From: Thioalkalivibrio paradoxus
GTDB taxonomy: Bacteria > Pseudomonadota > Gammaproteobacteria > Ectothiorhodospirales > Ectothiorhodospiraceae
Direction of reading: 5' to 3'
DNA length: 64,000 nucleotides
NCBI GenBank assembly: GCA_011390565.1
Contig: JAABSC010000001.1
Coordinates: forward strand, 248,001-312,000
The translations under genes were made by a program, and so were the position numbers. The notes beneath the pieces are model-generated. The model saw nothing but the letters and a program-made list of their open reading frames with translations. It searched no databases and had not been told where the DNA came from. Shown piece after piece: positions 8,059-17,390 of the stretch (its first letter is position 1; each line of letters starts with the position of its first letter).

Positions 8059-10074
8059 TCAGGTTCCGCTCTTCAGCATGGCCTTCAGTCCGGCGAGATG
8101 CGCGCGCGCCGTGAGCTGCTGGGTCTCGGGATCCGGGGGGCTGGAATCCGGCCACTCCAGGTGTTCAGCGGGGAGTTCGTCGAGAAATCGCGACGGCAGA
8201 CACTCCGTGGCTTCTCCGAAGCGGGTGCGGCGGGCCGCGTGGGTGAGTGTCAGCGTGTTCCGGGCCCGGGTCAGCCCTACATAGGCAAGGCGCCGCTCCT
8301 CTTCGATGGCGTCTTCCTCGATACTGACCCGGTGCGGCAACAGCTCTTCCTCGAACCCGACCAGGAAGACATGGGGGAACTCCAGTCCCTTGGCGGTATG
8401 CAGCGTCATCAGGTGCACGGCATCCCGTTCCTGATCGTCACGCTGGCGTTCGAGGATGTCCATCAGGCTCATGCGGGCCACCACTTCCTCGAGCCCCAGT
8501 GACTCATCCTCGGCATTCGTTGGGCGGGTCACGCGCCCCACCCATTCGATGAACTCGCGCACGGTATCCATTCGGCGCGTCGCCGCGCGTGGGTTGGGGC
8601 TGGTATCCATCAACCAGGCCTCGTAATCGATCTCGTCAACGATGCGCCGCAAGAGGCCGTCCGGGCTGTTCGAGTCACTCAGCTGCCGTATCTCCTCCAC
8701 CCAGTCGGCGAAGCGTGAGAGCCGGGCCTGGCCCCGGCTGTCCAGGTGTTCAGACAGACCGACACCGCCGGCTGCTCGAAGCAGGGAGCTTCCGCGGGTG
8801 TGCGCGTAGTGGCCCAGTTTCTCGAGTGTCGCCGGACCGATTTCGCGCCGCGGGACGTTGACCACACGCAGAAATGCCGGGTTGTCGTCGGGGTTCACCA
8901 GCAGGCGCAGGTACGCCGCGAGATCCCGGATCTCGGTGCGTTCGAAGAACGACTGGCCGCCGCTGATACGGTAGGGGATGGCCTGTTCGCGGAGCAGTTT
9001 CTCGAACAGGCGTGACTGGTGATTGCTGCGGTACAGGATCGCGAAGTCCGACCACCGGCCACGCAGGCGGAAGCGCAGGCGCATCAGTTCGGAGACGACC
9101 CGCGCGGTCTCGGCTTCGGCATCGGGGCACGGCAGAACCCGGACGGGCTCCCCCTCGCCGAGTGTGCTCCAGAGCCTCTTCTCGTAGAGGTGCGGGTTGT
9201 TCCCGATCAATCGGTTCGCGATGGCCAGAATGCGGTTGGTCGAGCGGTAGTTCTGCTCGAGCTTGATCACCTCGATATGTGGAAAGTCCTGGCTCAGACG
9301 TGTCAGGTTCTCCGGCCGGGCGCCGCGCCAGGCGTAGATCGACTGGTCGTCGTCGCCGACGACGGTGAGGCCGGGGCCGACGCCGACCAGCAGTTGCACG
9401 AGCCGGTACTGCGCTCCGTTGGTATCCTGGTACTCGTCCACCAGCAGGTGGCGGATCCGGTTCTGCCAACGTTCGCGGAGTGCGGGATCCCGGCTCAGGG
9501 CGTTCACCGGGCGCCGGATCAGGTCATCGAAATCCACCGCGTTGTAGGCCAGCAGAGCCTGCTCGTAGCGCTGGTAGAGACGCGCCGCACGCTGTTCCTC
9601 GGCGTCGGACGTCAGCGCCAGCGCCGTCTCGGGCTCCGTCAGTTCGTTTTTCCAGTGGCTGATGCGTCCGAGCAGGGCGTCCGTTTCCCCGGGCTCGTCG
9701 TCACGGTGGGTGAGTTCACGCAGCAGTTGGCGGCAGTCGGCCGGGTCCAGGACCGAGAAACCGGGACGCAGTCCGGCGGCATCGAGTTCCCTGCGCAGAA
9801 AACGCAGCCCGAAGGTATGGAAGGTCGACACCGTCAGACCCCGGGACTGTTCGCGGTCGAGCCGGCCGCGCACGCGCTCGAGCATTTCGCGTGCGGCCTT
9901 GTTCGTGAAGGTGATCGCGACGACGTTGGCCGGGGACAGGCCACGCTGTTCGATCAGGTGCGCGATTTTCTCGGTGATCACCCGTGTCTTGCCCGAGCCG
10001 GCGCCTGCGAGTACGAGCAGGGGCCGGTCACAGGTCGTCACGGCGGTCTGTTGCTGGGGATTCAGTTCAGGCAC
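8059..10074 (-). CDS. rep: ATP-dependent DNA helicase Rep
   Basis: Rep is a superfamily 1A 3'-5' helicase that helps replication forks pass protein blocks and restart. The 671-residue length equals that of E. coli Rep (673). Visible motifs are the Walker A LAGAGSGKTRVIT (about 22-34), FTNKAAREM, the Walker B LLVDEYQDTN, VVGDDDQSIYAWRGA, and the late motifs LMTLHTAKGLEFPHVFLVG and EEERRLAYVGLTRAR. The end LAGLKAMLKSG resembles the Rep rather than the UvrD C terminus. The start is GTG (10072-10074), with only a weak ribosome site. The 207 bases to the divergent entericidin gene contain an AT-rich patch around 10129-10140 and no gene. Confidence 0.95.
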   Translation of the reverse strand: MPELNPQQQTAVTTCDRPLLVLAGAGSGKTRVITEKIAHLIEQRGLSPANVVAITFTNKAAREMLERVRGRLDREQSRGLTVSTFHTFGLRFLRRELDAAGLRPGFSVLDPADCRQLLRELTHRDDEPGETDALLGRISHWKNELTEPETALALTSDAEEQRAARLYQRYEQALLAYNAVDFDDLIRRPVNALSRDPALRERWQNRIRHLLVDEYQDTNGAQYRLVQLLVGVGPGLTVVGDDDQSIYAWRGARPENLTRLSQDFPHIEVIKLEQNYRSTNRILAIANRLIGNNPHLYEKRLWSTLGEGEPVRVLPCPDAEAETARVVSELMRLRFRLRGRWSDFAILYRSNHQSRLFEKLLREQAIPYRISGGQSFFERTEIRDLAAYLRLLVNPDDNPAFLRVVNVPRREIGPATLEKLGHYAHTRGSSLLRAAGGVGLSEHLDSRGQARLSRFADWVEEIRQLSDSNSPDGLLRRIVDEIDYEAWLMDTSPNPRAATRRMDTVREFIEWVGRVTRPTNAEDESLGLEEVVARMSLMDILERQRDDQERDAVHLMTLHTAKGLEFPHVFLVGFEEELLPHRVSIEEDAIEEERRLAYVGLTRARNTLTLTHAARRTRFGEATECLPSRFLDELPAEHLEWPDSSPPDPETQQLTARAHLAGLKAMLKSGT

Positions 10075-10281
10075 GGGGGATGAGGCGGTTTCTGGTGTGG
10101 CCGGAGTATACGTACATGGCGGCCGAATCTTTTATCATACCCCCAGGGATTTGCGCCGCTGGACTCAAGATGAATCCCATGGTCGGGGTCGGGCGGAATC
10201 AGCGGGGCCTGCGCCGTTCCCGATCGCAGCCATGCGGCAGTTTTGGAACCTGAAACGGGATGATCCCGACTGGAGAAGAGG

Positions 10282-10440
10282 ATGCACCGGAATTTTTTTG
10301 CACTTGCGGTTCTGTTCGGGGCGATGACCCTGGGCCTTTCCGTGCTCGGCGGTTGCAGTACGGTGGAAGGCGTGGGCAAGGATATTCAGAAAGGCGGGGC
10401 AGCGATCGAGCGCGCGGCCGATCGCAACAAAGCGGATTGA
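10282..10440 (+). CDS. Entericidin A/B family lipoprotein
   Basis: This 52-residue lipoprotein starts at an ATG preceded by a strong ribosome site (GGAGAAGAGG). It has a hydrophobic signal and a lipobox VLGGC (lipidated Cys25), followed by STVEGVGKDIQKGGAAIERA, the hallmark of the entericidin/EcnAB family. These small envelope lipoproteins are linked to stationary-phase lysis or membrane stress in enterics; the role here is inferred only. Its TGA abuts the GTG of ampD without a gap, which points to co-expression of a small envelope lipoprotein with muropeptide recycling. Confidence 0.88.
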   Translation: MHRNFFALAVLFGAMTLGLSVLGGCSTVEGVGKDIQKGGAAIERAADRNKAD

Positions 10441-11025
10441 GTGCAGATACCGTCTGACGGGGCATACGGGTCGCTGCCGGACGACTGGTGGCCCGAGGCC
10501 CGAAGGGTCACGAGTCCGAATTTCGATCCGCGGCCGGATGGCGTACGGCCCGAGCTGATCGTGATCCACGCGATCAGCCTGCCTCCCTGCGAGTTCGGCG
10601 GCCCCTTCATCGAGCAATTGTTCCTGAACATCCTGGATCCGCGCGGACATCCGTATTTCGAGGCGCTCTCCGACCTCAGGGTTTCGGCTCACGTGGTGAT
10701 CCCGCGTGACGGGTCCGCGGTTCAGTTCGTTCCGTTTACGGCCCGGGCCTGGCACGCCGGCGCATCCAGTTGGCGGGGGCGGCCCCGTTGCAACGATTTT
10801 TCCATCGGGATCGAACTCGAAGGTTGCGACGCGGAACGGTTCACCGATCCGCAGTACGCGGCGCTGGAGCGCCTGATCCGCTGGCTGAGGAGGCAATTTC
10901 CGCACTTGGATGACGATGCCATCGCCGGCCATTCCGATATTGCTCCTGGTCGAAAGACCGACCCGGGGCCCGGTTTCGACTGGCATCGGCTGGCATCGCT
11001 TTTGGGGTCGGAGACCCGGGGTTGA
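10441..11025 (+). CDS. ampD: 1,6-anhydro-N-acetylmuramyl-L-alanine amidase AmpD
   Basis: AmpD cleaves the peptide from anhydromuropeptides in the cytoplasm during peptidoglycan recycling, and in many bacteria it thereby keeps ampC-type regulators silent. The 194-residue protein shows the Zn ligands in VIHAISLPP (His) and AGHSDIAPGRKTDPG (His and Asp). It also shows the conserved AWHAGAS and NDFSIGIELEG blocks. Family homology starts near WWPEARRV, so the GTG at 10441 gives about 11 extra residues; it directly follows the entericidin stop and no better start is visible. Its stop overlaps the TTG of the next gene. Confidence 0.95.
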   Translation: MQIPSDGAYGSLPDDWWPEARRVTSPNFDPRPDGVRPELIVIHAISLPPCEFGGPFIEQLFLNILDPRGHPYFEALSDLRVSAHVVIPRDGSAVQFVPFTARAWHAGASSWRGRPRCNDFSIGIELEGCDAERFTDPQYAALERLIRWLRRQFPHLDDDAIAGHSDIAPGRKTDPGPGFDWHRLASLLGSETRG

Positions 11026-11618
11026 TCGTCGACCTGCTGCGGCACGGTGAACCGAGCGGCGGGGTGCGCTATCGCGGTCATGGCATCGATGACCCTCTCA
11101 GCGACCGGGGTTGGCGCCAGATGTGGCGTGCGGTCGGCGGATTGCCAGGGCAGTGGCCCTGGGATGCGGTGCTGTCTTCGCCGTTGCAGCGCTGTCAGGC
11201 GTTCGCGCAGGCCGTTTGTGAACAACGGAAGTTGCCACTGAACGTGGTTCGGGACCTGCGGGAAATCGGCTTCGGAGCGTGGGAGGGTCTGGCACCGGAC
11301 GTGGTCCGGAGGGAACGGGCCTCGGAGTATCGCGCCTTTCTCGCAGACCCGACAGCCGGGCGTCCGCCGGGCGCAGAGCCTTTGGGGGCCTTCCGTTCGC
11401 GGGTTCAGGACGTATTGACGGAACGTTGCGGCGGCCCCGAAGTGGAGCATCTTCTGGTCGTCGCGCATGCGGGGGTGATCCGGGCGGCTGTGGGGTGGGT
11501 GCTGCAGATTCCGGACGACGCTTTCCATCGACTCCGCTGCGACTATGCGAGCCTCACGCGTATCCGCCGTGACCCCGAGCGCGGCTGGCAAGTGGATTTT
11601 GTGAACCGCGGATCCTGA
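11022..11618 (+). CDS. Histidine phosphatase family protein (phosphoglycerate mutase-like)
   Basis: This is a 198-residue branch-1 histidine phosphatase. The phospho-accepting RHG motif is in LLRHGEPSG at the N terminus, the conserved Arg/Glu elements are in SSPLQRCQAFAQ and REIGFGAWEG, and the second catalytic His is in VVAHAGVIRAAVG. It resembles alpha-ribazole phosphatase (CobC) and general phosphoglycerate mutase-like proteins. No cobalamin genes are adjacent, so the substrate stays open. The TTG start overlaps the ampD stop (TTGA at 11022-11025), implying coupled translation of ecn, ampD and this gene. Confidence 0.85.
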   Translation: MIVDLLRHGEPSGGVRYRGHGIDDPLSDRGWRQMWRAVGGLPGQWPWDAVLSSPLQRCQAFAQAVCEQRKLPLNVVRDLREIGFGAWEGLAPDVVRRERASEYRAFLADPTAGRPPGAEPLGAFRSRVQDVLTERCGGPEVEHLLVVAHAGVIRAAVGWVLQIPDDAFHRLRCDYASLTRIRRDPERGWQVDFVNRGS

Positions 11619-11716
11619 TGCGTCGGTCTCCTCGATTGGATGTGTCGCAGGACCCACCGCGTGCGGCGCGCCCGGCCAGGCTTTACACTGGCTGCTTTGC
11701 CTGAGGGAACCCGCAG

Positions 11717-12499
11717 ATGACCTCCAGTCCCTTGATGGATGCCGCGCAGGCGGCCGCCGATGCGGCGGCCGATGTGATCCGCCATTACTACGAGGCCGGT
11801 GTCGCGGTGGAACTGAAGGCGGATGCCACACCCGTCACGCGTGCCGACGTCGAGAGCGAGGAGGCGATCCGTGCGGTCATCCGCGAACGGTTCCCGGATC
11901 ATGGCTTCTTCGGCGAAGAGACGGGTCAGTCCGATATCGACGCCGAATACGTCTGGCTCATCGATCCGATCGATGGCACCAAGAGCTTCGTGCGGCGGTA
12001 TCCGTTCTTTTCGACCCAGATTGCGCTGATGCACCGGGGTGAACTGGTCCTTGGGCTGTCGAACGCGCCGATGTTTGACCAGCGGGCCTGGGCGGAGACC
12101 GGATCCGGCGCGTTTCTGAACGGGAATCCCATCCGGGTCGCCGATACTGTCGGGTTGGAGGCGGCCACGCTGTCGACCGGCAACCTGAAGTCCCTGGCCC
12201 TCAGCCCGCAATGGGCGGATCTCGGCGCCATCGTCGCCCGGGTGAATCGCATCCGGGGGTACGGAGATTTTTACCACTATCACCTTCTGGCCCAGGGCAG
12301 CATCGACGTGGTCGTGGAATCGGACGCGAACATCCTCGATATCGCGGCCCTGGCGGTGATCGTGCGCGAGGCGGGCGGAGTATTCACCGACCTCTCGGGA
12401 AACGCACTGACGCTGCACACCCGTGACGTCCTCGCCGCAGCCAGTCCGGAGCTGCATGCCGAGGTTCGGAAGGGTCTCGAGTGGGGGCCGTCGGCCTGA
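11717..12499 (+). CDS. hisN: Inositol-monophosphatase family protein, probable histidinol-phosphatase
   Basis: The 260-residue protein carries the Mg-binding signatures of the IMPase fold: GFFGEETG, WLIDPIDGTKSF (about 79-90) and, near the C terminus, ANILDIAALAVIVREAGG. Details such as the FVRRYPFF segment after the DGTKSF motif fit the HisN histidinol-phosphatase group more than SuhB or CysQ. That would make it the dephosphorylation step of histidine synthesis. GAGGG precedes the ATG. It stands alone, 98 bases after the phosphatase gene and converging on fis. Assignment within the superfamily is less certain than the fold. Confidence 0.82.
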   Translation: MTSSPLMDAAQAAADAAADVIRHYYEAGVAVELKADATPVTRADVESEEAIRAVIRERFPDHGFFGEETGQSDIDAEYVWLIDPIDGTKSFVRRYPFFSTQIALMHRGELVLGLSNAPMFDQRAWAETGSGAFLNGNPIRVADTVGLEAATLSTGNLKSLALSPQWADLGAIVARVNRIRGYGDFYHYHLLAQGSIDVVVESDANILDIAALAVIVREAGGVFTDLSGNALTLHTRDVLAAASPELHAEVRKGLEWGPSA

Positions 12500-12526
12500 G
12501 TCCTGAACCGTAACCCCTCGGGGCTC

Positions 12527-12546
12527 CGGCGCCCGCGAGGGCGCCG
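12527..12546. terminator. GC-rich hairpin between convergent hisN and fis
   Basis: An 8-bp perfect stem (12527-12534 with 12539-12546) closes on a GCGA tetraloop immediately beyond the fis stop codon and 27 bases after the hisN stop. The position suits a bidirectional transcription end, but no T-run follows on either strand. Confidence 0.4.
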
Positions 12547-12547
12547 C

Positions 12548-12835
12548 TCAGAGCAGTTCGTGTTCCCGGAGTTTCTTGCGCAGCGTGGCGCGGTTAAGGC
12601 CCAGAAGATTTGCCGCCCGGGTTTGGTTTCCGGCGCAGTGTTCCAGCACGCAGGCCAGAAGCGGGCGCTCGACCTCGGCGATCACCAATGCGTAGACGTT
12701 GCCCGCCTCGTCACTCCCCAGCTTTGCAAAGTAATCGTCCAGCGCAGCGCGAACGTATTCCGAAAGCCGGTATGGAGCGATCGAGGACGCCGCTTCGCAA
12801 ACGACGTCTTGAACCGATTCCGCCGAAGAGTTCAT
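12548..12835 (-). CDS. fis: DNA-binding protein Fis
   Basis: Fis is a nucleoid-associated dimer that bends DNA and regulates rRNA and growth-phase genes. The 95-residue length is close to the family norm (98). The C-terminal helix-turn-helix reads NQTRAANLLGLNRATLRKKL. The acidic and hydrophobic dimer helices precede it (YVRAALDDYFAKLG, VIAEVERPLL). It follows dusB by 43 bases on the same strand, the classical dusB-fis operon of gammaproteobacteria. A GC-rich hairpin lies just beyond its stop. Confidence 0.96.
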   Translation of the reverse strand: MNSSAESVQDVVCEAASSIAPYRLSEYVRAALDDYFAKLGSDEAGNVYALVIAEVERPLLACVLEHCAGNQTRAANLLGLNRATLRKKLREHELL

Positions 12836-12878
12836 GCAGCTTCGCCCCCCTGCCGTCGAGCTGTCTTTTTATGTCTGG

Positions 12879-13892
12879 TCACCTGTCGATCACTGCATCT
12901 CCAGTATCGACAGGCGTGGATCGGGCTCCACACTCGGCAGAAAACAGCGCGTCGATGGCTGCCAGCTGCCGAGTTGCATCCGTGAGTTCCAGTACGGGCC
13001 GCCGATCCGCCCCAGGCCGATTGTGTTCAAGATACCAGCCTATGTGCTTGCGTGCGATACGCAGGCCCTGCTCGGGGCCGTATTGTCGATGCAGTTCGAG
13101 GATGTGCGCGCGAACGAGTTGTCGCAGCGCCTCGCCACGGGGTGCGGGAGTGACCGACTGACCGGCCAGGCGGGCACGGATCTGCCCCGGCAGCCATGGG
13201 CGCCCCTGTGCAGCGCGCCCGATCATGACTCCGGCGGCGCCGGTTCGCTTCAGTACTGAAATCGCATGCTCAGGACTGGAGATGTCACCGTTGGCGAGTA
13301 CCGGGATATCGACGGCGTCCACGACGCGGGCAATGGCATCGTAGTCTGCCTGCCCGCGGTAGCCACAGGCCCGGGTGCGTCCGTGCACGCTCAGCATCGA
13401 GACCCCCGCGTCCTGAGCGATACGGGCGATGCGCGGGGCGTTGACGTGCTCGCGGTCGACGCCCAGACGCATTTTCAGTGTGACCGGAACCCCAGCGGCG
13501 CCGGTCAGCGCGCGCAGCAGGCGCTCGACCAGCGACTCGTCCGCGAGCAACGCCGAACCTGCCGCGGCGCGACAGACTTTCTTTGCCGGACAGCCGAGGT
13601 TGAGATCGATGACCTGGGCGCCGCGCGCGACGTTGTCCCGGGCTGCGTGGGCCAGTGCATCGGGTTCATTGCCCAGCAGCTGGACGATGCGTGGGCCGGG
13701 TTCATCCGTGTGGTCCATGCGGTTGCGGCTCTTGTCCGTGTGCCAGAGGCGGGTATCCGAGGTGATCATTTCCGACACGGTTGCACTGGCCCCCAGTTGA
13801 CGGCAGAGGACGCGGAATGGCCGGTCGCTGACGCCGGCCATTGGAGCCAGAAACACGACCGGGTCGGGAAAGAAGTGGGTGCCAAGCTTCAT
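12879..13892 (-). CDS. dusB: tRNA-dihydrouridine synthase B
   Basis: This is a flavin enzyme that reduces uridine to dihydrouridine in the tRNA D-loop. The 337-residue TIM barrel shows the FMN/substrate motifs FLAPMAGVSDRPFR, the catalytic Cys in NLGCPAKKV, VTLKMRLG, SVHGRTRACGYRG and GVMIGRAAQGRPW. The C-terminal helical domain includes RKHIGWYL. Gene order (dusB then fis) and the GRAAQG segment favour DusB over DusA or DusC. It is probably co-transcribed with the upstream genes from aroQ onwards; the gap to DUF3426 is 15 bases. Confidence 0.95.
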   Translation of the reverse strand: MKLGTHFFPDPVVFLAPMAGVSDRPFRVLCRQLGASATVSEMITSDTRLWHTDKSRNRMDHTDEPGPRIVQLLGNEPDALAHAARDNVARGAQVIDLNLGCPAKKVCRAAAGSALLADESLVERLLRALTGAAGVPVTLKMRLGVDREHVNAPRIARIAQDAGVSMLSVHGRTRACGYRGQADYDAIARVVDAVDIPVLANGDISSPEHAISVLKRTGAAGVMIGRAAQGRPWLPGQIRARLAGQSVTPAPRGEALRQLVRAHILELHRQYGPEQGLRIARKHIGWYLEHNRPGADRRPVLELTDATRQLAAIDALFSAECGARSTPVDTGDAVIDR

Positions 13893-13907
13893 GGTTCGTG
13901 TCGTCGA

Positions 13908-14633
13908 TCAGAGGGGCCAGATCATTACGCCGTCCACCGTTGGTGACGGAGCCTGGATCTCGAGTTGCAGCCGGTGCCGCTCCCCGGGCTGGAGCCAGTC
14001 GGTGTTCGTCATCGTTCCGGTCCATTGCCCGCGATAATGCGCTGGATGCCAGCGGCCCTGTCCGAGGATGCGGCCGTGACGATCGGACAGCGCCAGCTGC
14101 AGCAGGGGCCAGGGTTGTGGTCGAGCGAGCGTGTTGTGCAACTCCAGGTCGACCCGAAGGCGGCCCGGAGGATGATCGGTGAAGCCAAGCAATTCAATGT
14201 GGATGGCCGCCGGGTGGCGCATACCCTGCGGCGGGCATGGAATCCAGCGGCACAGTCGATCGCCGAGAGCCCTGAATTCCGGGTGCGCCGCGAGACTGGC
14301 TCGCTCGTGCACCAGAAACTGCCCGAACAGCGTGAGAATCAGCAGCAGACCCACCACGAGGGCTGTCAATCTGCCAGCCCAGCCGGTCCCATGCCGCACG
14401 CGGCGCACTGAAAATTCAGCGCGTTCCCGCGGCGAGTCGCGCAACACCGACGGTGCGGGTGCCCCGAACTGCGGCCCCGGAGCATCGTGCGGCATGCCCA
14501 CCGGTTCGATTTCGAGCGCCGGGAAAAAGGGGAAACCGAGGCCGCATGCCGCACACCTGCGGGTTTCCGGTGCAAGTCCAGTGCGGTAGCGGGCGGGGGC
14601 GCACCAGCCGCAATGCGGGCAGCGAACGATCAC
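13908..14633 (-). CDS. Zinc-ribbon and DUF3426 membrane protein
   Basis: The 241-residue protein opens with a zinc ribbon (CPHC at 5-8, then CAAC after about 20 residues) of the MJ0042 type. A disordered linker follows, then one membrane segment (LTALVVGLLLILTLFGQFLV, about 89-108), and a C-terminal DUF3426 domain predicted outside the cytoplasm. DUF3426 has no established function; the family is typically encoded next to prmA/accC and dusB-fis, as here. The start codon is GTG at 14631-14633, 27 bases after the prmA stop. Confidence 0.82.
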   Translation of the reverse strand: MIVRCPHCGWCAPARYRTGLAPETRRCAACGLGFPFFPALEIEPVGMPHDAPGPQFGAPAPSVLRDSPRERAEFSVRRVRHGTGWAGRLTALVVGLLLILTLFGQFLVHERASLAAHPEFRALGDRLCRWIPCPPQGMRHPAAIHIELLGFTDHPPGRLRVDLELHNTLARPQPWPLLQLALSDRHGRILGQGRWHPAHYRGQWTGTMTNTDWLQPGERHRLQLEIQAPSPTVDGVMIWPL

Positions 14634-14660
14634 GGGTACGTGGCTGCCGGTGTTGCGGTC

Positions 14661-15548
14661 TCAACCGCGCCTGCGGCCTTCCAGCAGAACCCAGTCATCA
14701 CGGCGATCCTCGATGTGCATATCGAAAGCCTCCCGGTAGGCTGCCATGACGGTCTCCGCCTGCCAATCGAGCAAGCCCGCCAGCAGCAGCCTTGCGCCAG
14801 GTTGCGCAGCCCGTGAAAGCACGGGGGCCAGTTCCACCAGGGGCCCGGCGAGTATGTTGGCGAGCACCAGGTCGAATCCAGCTTTCGGAAGATCGCTGTC
14901 GTGGGGCAACCGCGTTGGGAGGCGGTTGGGAGCGATCCCGTTGCGCTCGGCATTGGTCCTGGTTGCCTCGACTGCCTGGGGATCGATATCGATCCCCAGG
15001 GCATCGGCTGCACCGAGCTTCAATGCGGCGATCGCGAGGATCCCGGAACCGCAGCCGTAATCGAGCACGTGGGCACTCTGCGGCTGCCGGGCCGCAAGGG
15101 CTGCCAGGCACATGGCGGTCGTGGGATGGCTGCCCGTACCGAACGCCAGACCGGGGTCCAGGTGAACGATGATTCCGTCCGGGACTTCGGGGAGCGGCTC
15201 CCACGACGGTACGATCCACAGAGGGCCCCCGCAATGAATCCGGGTGAGACCGGCGAGTCCGGCGCGCACCCAGTCCTGGTCCTCGATGCCCTGAAGCCTG
15301 AGCTTCACCAACTCCGTCGAAGACGTCTGCACGGCAGCGGCGGCGATCTCCGCCTGGAGCGGGTCGCGGAAAGTCGCCTTGATCCTGAGCGCGGCCCACA
15401 ACGGGTGCGTTCCGGGCGGAGGTTCGAAAAGCGGTTCGTCGCCGGCATCGAAGAGTTCCACGCTGATGGCGCCGAGTGCGAACAACTGATCCTCCAGCGC
15501 CTCCGCCCGCGTCCGCGCGGTCTCGATCTCCAGCTCGGTGAGGCTCAC
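14661..15548 (-). CDS. prmA: Ribosomal protein L11 methyltransferase
   Basis: PrmA trimethylates ribosomal protein L11 using S-adenosylmethionine. The 295-residue product is the family length (E. coli 293). The substrate-recognition domain occupies about 1-100, followed by the Rossmann methyltransferase with [32 protein letters not shown] and [12 protein letters not shown] set the start at the GTG at 15546-15548, which overlaps the accC stop as GTGA. The open frame continues upstream into accC but that part is its antiparallel-frame shadow and shows no homology. Confidence 0.95.
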   Translation of the reverse strand: MSLTELEIETARTRAEALEDQLFALGAISVELFDAGDEPLFEPPPGTHPLWAALRIKATFRDPLQAEIAAAAVQTSSTELVKLRLQGIEDQDWVRAGLAGLTRIHCGGPLWIVPSWEPLPEVPDGIIVHLDPGLAFGTGSHPTTAMCLAALAARQPQSAHVLDYGCGSGILAIAALKLGAADALGIDIDPQAVEATRTNAERNGIAPNRLPTRLPHDSDLPKAGFDLVLANILAGPLVELAPVLSRAAQPGARLLLAGLLDWQAETVMAAYREAFDMHIEDRRDDWVLLEGRRRG

Positions 15549-16891
15549 GGAAGCGGCTTGAGTTTCTTTTCGAGGTAGTGAATGTTCGAGCCACCGGCCT
15601 GGAAATTGGGGTCGTTCATCAGGTCGATGTGCAGCAGGATGTTCGTGTTGATTCCATCGATCACGATCTCGCCCAGCGCGCCGCGCATGCGCGCGATCGC
15701 GATGTCGCGCGTGGGTCCGTAGGCGATCAGTTTTGCGATCATGGAGTCGTAGTAGGGGGGTACCGTGTAGCCATTGTACAGGTGAGTGTCGACGCGGATT
15801 CCGGGGCCGCCCGGGGCATGGTATTGCGTGACGGTCCCGGGGCTGGGCAGAAACTTGACGGGATCCTCCGCGTTGATTCGGCATTCGATCGCATGTCCCT
15901 GGATGCGGAGGTCGCTCTGGGTGATGGAGAGTGCCTCGCCGCCGGCAACGCGAATCTGTTCGCGGATCAGGTCGACTCCGGTGACCAGTTCCGTGACCGG
16001 GTGCTCGACCTGGATCCGTGTATTCATCTCGATGAAATAGAATTCACCGTTCTCGAAGAGAAACTCGAAGGTGCCGGCGCCCCGGTATCCGATTTCCTGG
16101 CAGGCACGAATCAGGCGTTCGCTCATCCGGTCCCGCATTTCCGGGGTGATGCCCGGCGCCGGGGCCTCCTCGATCACCTTCTGGTGGCGTCGCTGCATGG
16201 AGCAATCGCGCTCGCCGAGACAGACGGCGTTACCGTGGGTGTCGGCGAGGACCTGGAATTCGATATGGCGCGGATGCTCCAGGTATTTCTCCATGTAGAG
16301 CATGTCGTTGCCGAAGGCTTGACTCGCTTCGGTCTGGGTAAGGGCGATCGCGCTCAGTAGCGAAGCCTCACCGTGGACCACTCGCATCCCCCTGCCGCCA
16401 CCTCCACCCGATGCCTTTACGATCACCGGGTAGCCGATGTCGCGCGCCAGGCGCAGGTTCTCTTCGGGGTCGTCGCCCAGTGCGCCCTCCGATCCCGGGA
16501 CGCAGGGTACGCCCGCCGCGATCATCGCGTTTTTCGCCGAGACCTTGTCGCCCATCAGGCGTATGGTTTCGGCGCGCGGCCCGATGAACGCGAATCCACT
16601 GGATTCCACGCGCTCCGCAAAATCCGCGTTTTCGGCCAGAAAACCATAGCCGGGATGGATGGCGCCGGCATCCGTCACCTCGGCTGCAGAGATGATGGCG
16701 GGGACATTGAGATAGCTCTCGCTGGAGGCCGCGGGGCCGATGCAGACGGATTCGTCGGCCAGGCGCACATGCTTGAGTTCGCGGTCCGCGTCCGAGTGCA
16801 CGGCAACGGTCGCGATGCCCATCTCCCGACAGGCGCGCAGGATTCTCAAGGCAATCTCGCCGCGATTGGCGATCAGGATCTTTTCCAGCAT
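15545..16891 (-). CDS. accC: Acetyl-CoA carboxylase, biotin carboxylase subunit
   Basis: AccC carboxylates biotin on AccB with ATP and bicarbonate, the first half-reaction of malonyl-CoA synthesis for fatty acids. The 448-residue protein has the N-terminal [16 protein letters not shown], the ATP-grasp glycine-rich loop [30 protein letters not shown], and the catalytic [14 protein letters not shown] region. It lies 37 bases after accB and overlaps prmA by four bases. accA and accD are not in the window. Confidence 0.98.
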   Translation of the reverse strand: MLEKILIANRGEIALRILRACREMGIATVAVHSDADRELKHVRLADESVCIGPAASSESYLNVPAIISAAEVTDAGAIHPGYGFLAENADFAERVESSGFAFIGPRAETIRLMGDKVSAKNAMIAAGVPCVPGSEGALGDDPEENLRLARDIGYPVIVKASGGGGGRGMRVVHGEASLLSAIALTQTEASQAFGNDMLYMEKYLEHPRHIEFQVLADTHGNAVCLGERDCSMQRRHQKVIEEAPAPGITPEMRDRMSERLIRACQEIGYRGAGTFEFLFENGEFYFIEMNTRIQVEHPVTELVTGVDLIREQIRVAGGEALSITQSDLRIQGHAIECRINAEDPVKFLPSPGTVTQYHAPGGPGIRVDTHLYNGYTVPPYYDSMIAKLIAYGPTRDIAIARMRGALGEIVIDGINTNILLHIDLMNDPNFQAGGSNIHYLEKKLKPLP

Positions 16892-16928
16892 CAGCAGCTC
16901 TGGGTGCGGTTGGCGCGGCGACTGGCCG

Positions 16929-17384
16929 CTATTCGATGATGAACAGGGGTTGGCCGTACTCGACCGGGTGGCCGTTCTCCACGAGAATGTCTCGAATGGT
17001 GCCGGCCTTGTCGGCTTCGATCGGGTTCAACATTTTCATCGCCTCGATGATGCAGAGCGTATCCCCCGGAGCCACGACGGAACCCACCTCCACGAAGGCG
17101 CGGGCACCGGGGCTGGAGGCGCGATAGAACGTGCCCACCATCGGCGCGGTGACGCGGTGGCCGGGAGGTGGCGCCTCCGGCGCTTTTTCCGGCGCGCTCG
17201 GGCCGTCAGCAGCCACGGGGGCGGCCGGCTCTGCCGGTGCCATCATGGCTTGCGGGAAATAGGCCTGCCCTCCGGGGGCCGAGCGCGTGATGCGGACCGA
17301 CTCCTCGCCCTCCCTGATTTCGATCTCATGGATCCCGCTTTCGTTCAACAGGTCGATCAGTTTCTTGACCTTCCGAATATCCAT
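16929..17384 (-). CDS. accB: Acetyl-CoA carboxylase, biotin carboxyl carrier protein
   Basis: This carrier subunit holds biotin on the Lys of the EAMKM motif in the C-terminal biotinyl domain (about residues 75-151, APMVGTFYR to PLFIIE). The N-terminal helix ([22 protein letters not shown]) is typical of AccB. The middle is an Ala/Pro-rich flexible linker. It starts 6 bases downstream of aroQ and is followed by accC, so aroQ-accB-accC form one operon, a common arrangement. Confidence 0.97.
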   Translation of the reverse strand: MDIRKVKKLIDLLNESGIHEIEIREGEESVRITRSAPGGQAYFPQAMMAPAEPAAPVAADGPSAPEKAPEAPPPGHRVTAPMVGTFYRASSPGARAFVEVGSVVAPGDTLCIIEAMKMLNPIEADKAGTIRDILVENGHPVEYGQPLFIIE

Positions 17385-17390
17385 GGCGAA

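Noticed and set aside
15549..15884. Upstream extension of the prmA frame
   Set aside because: It lies inside accC, gives Arg/His-rich sequence without homology, and the GTG at 15548 matches the PrmA N terminus.
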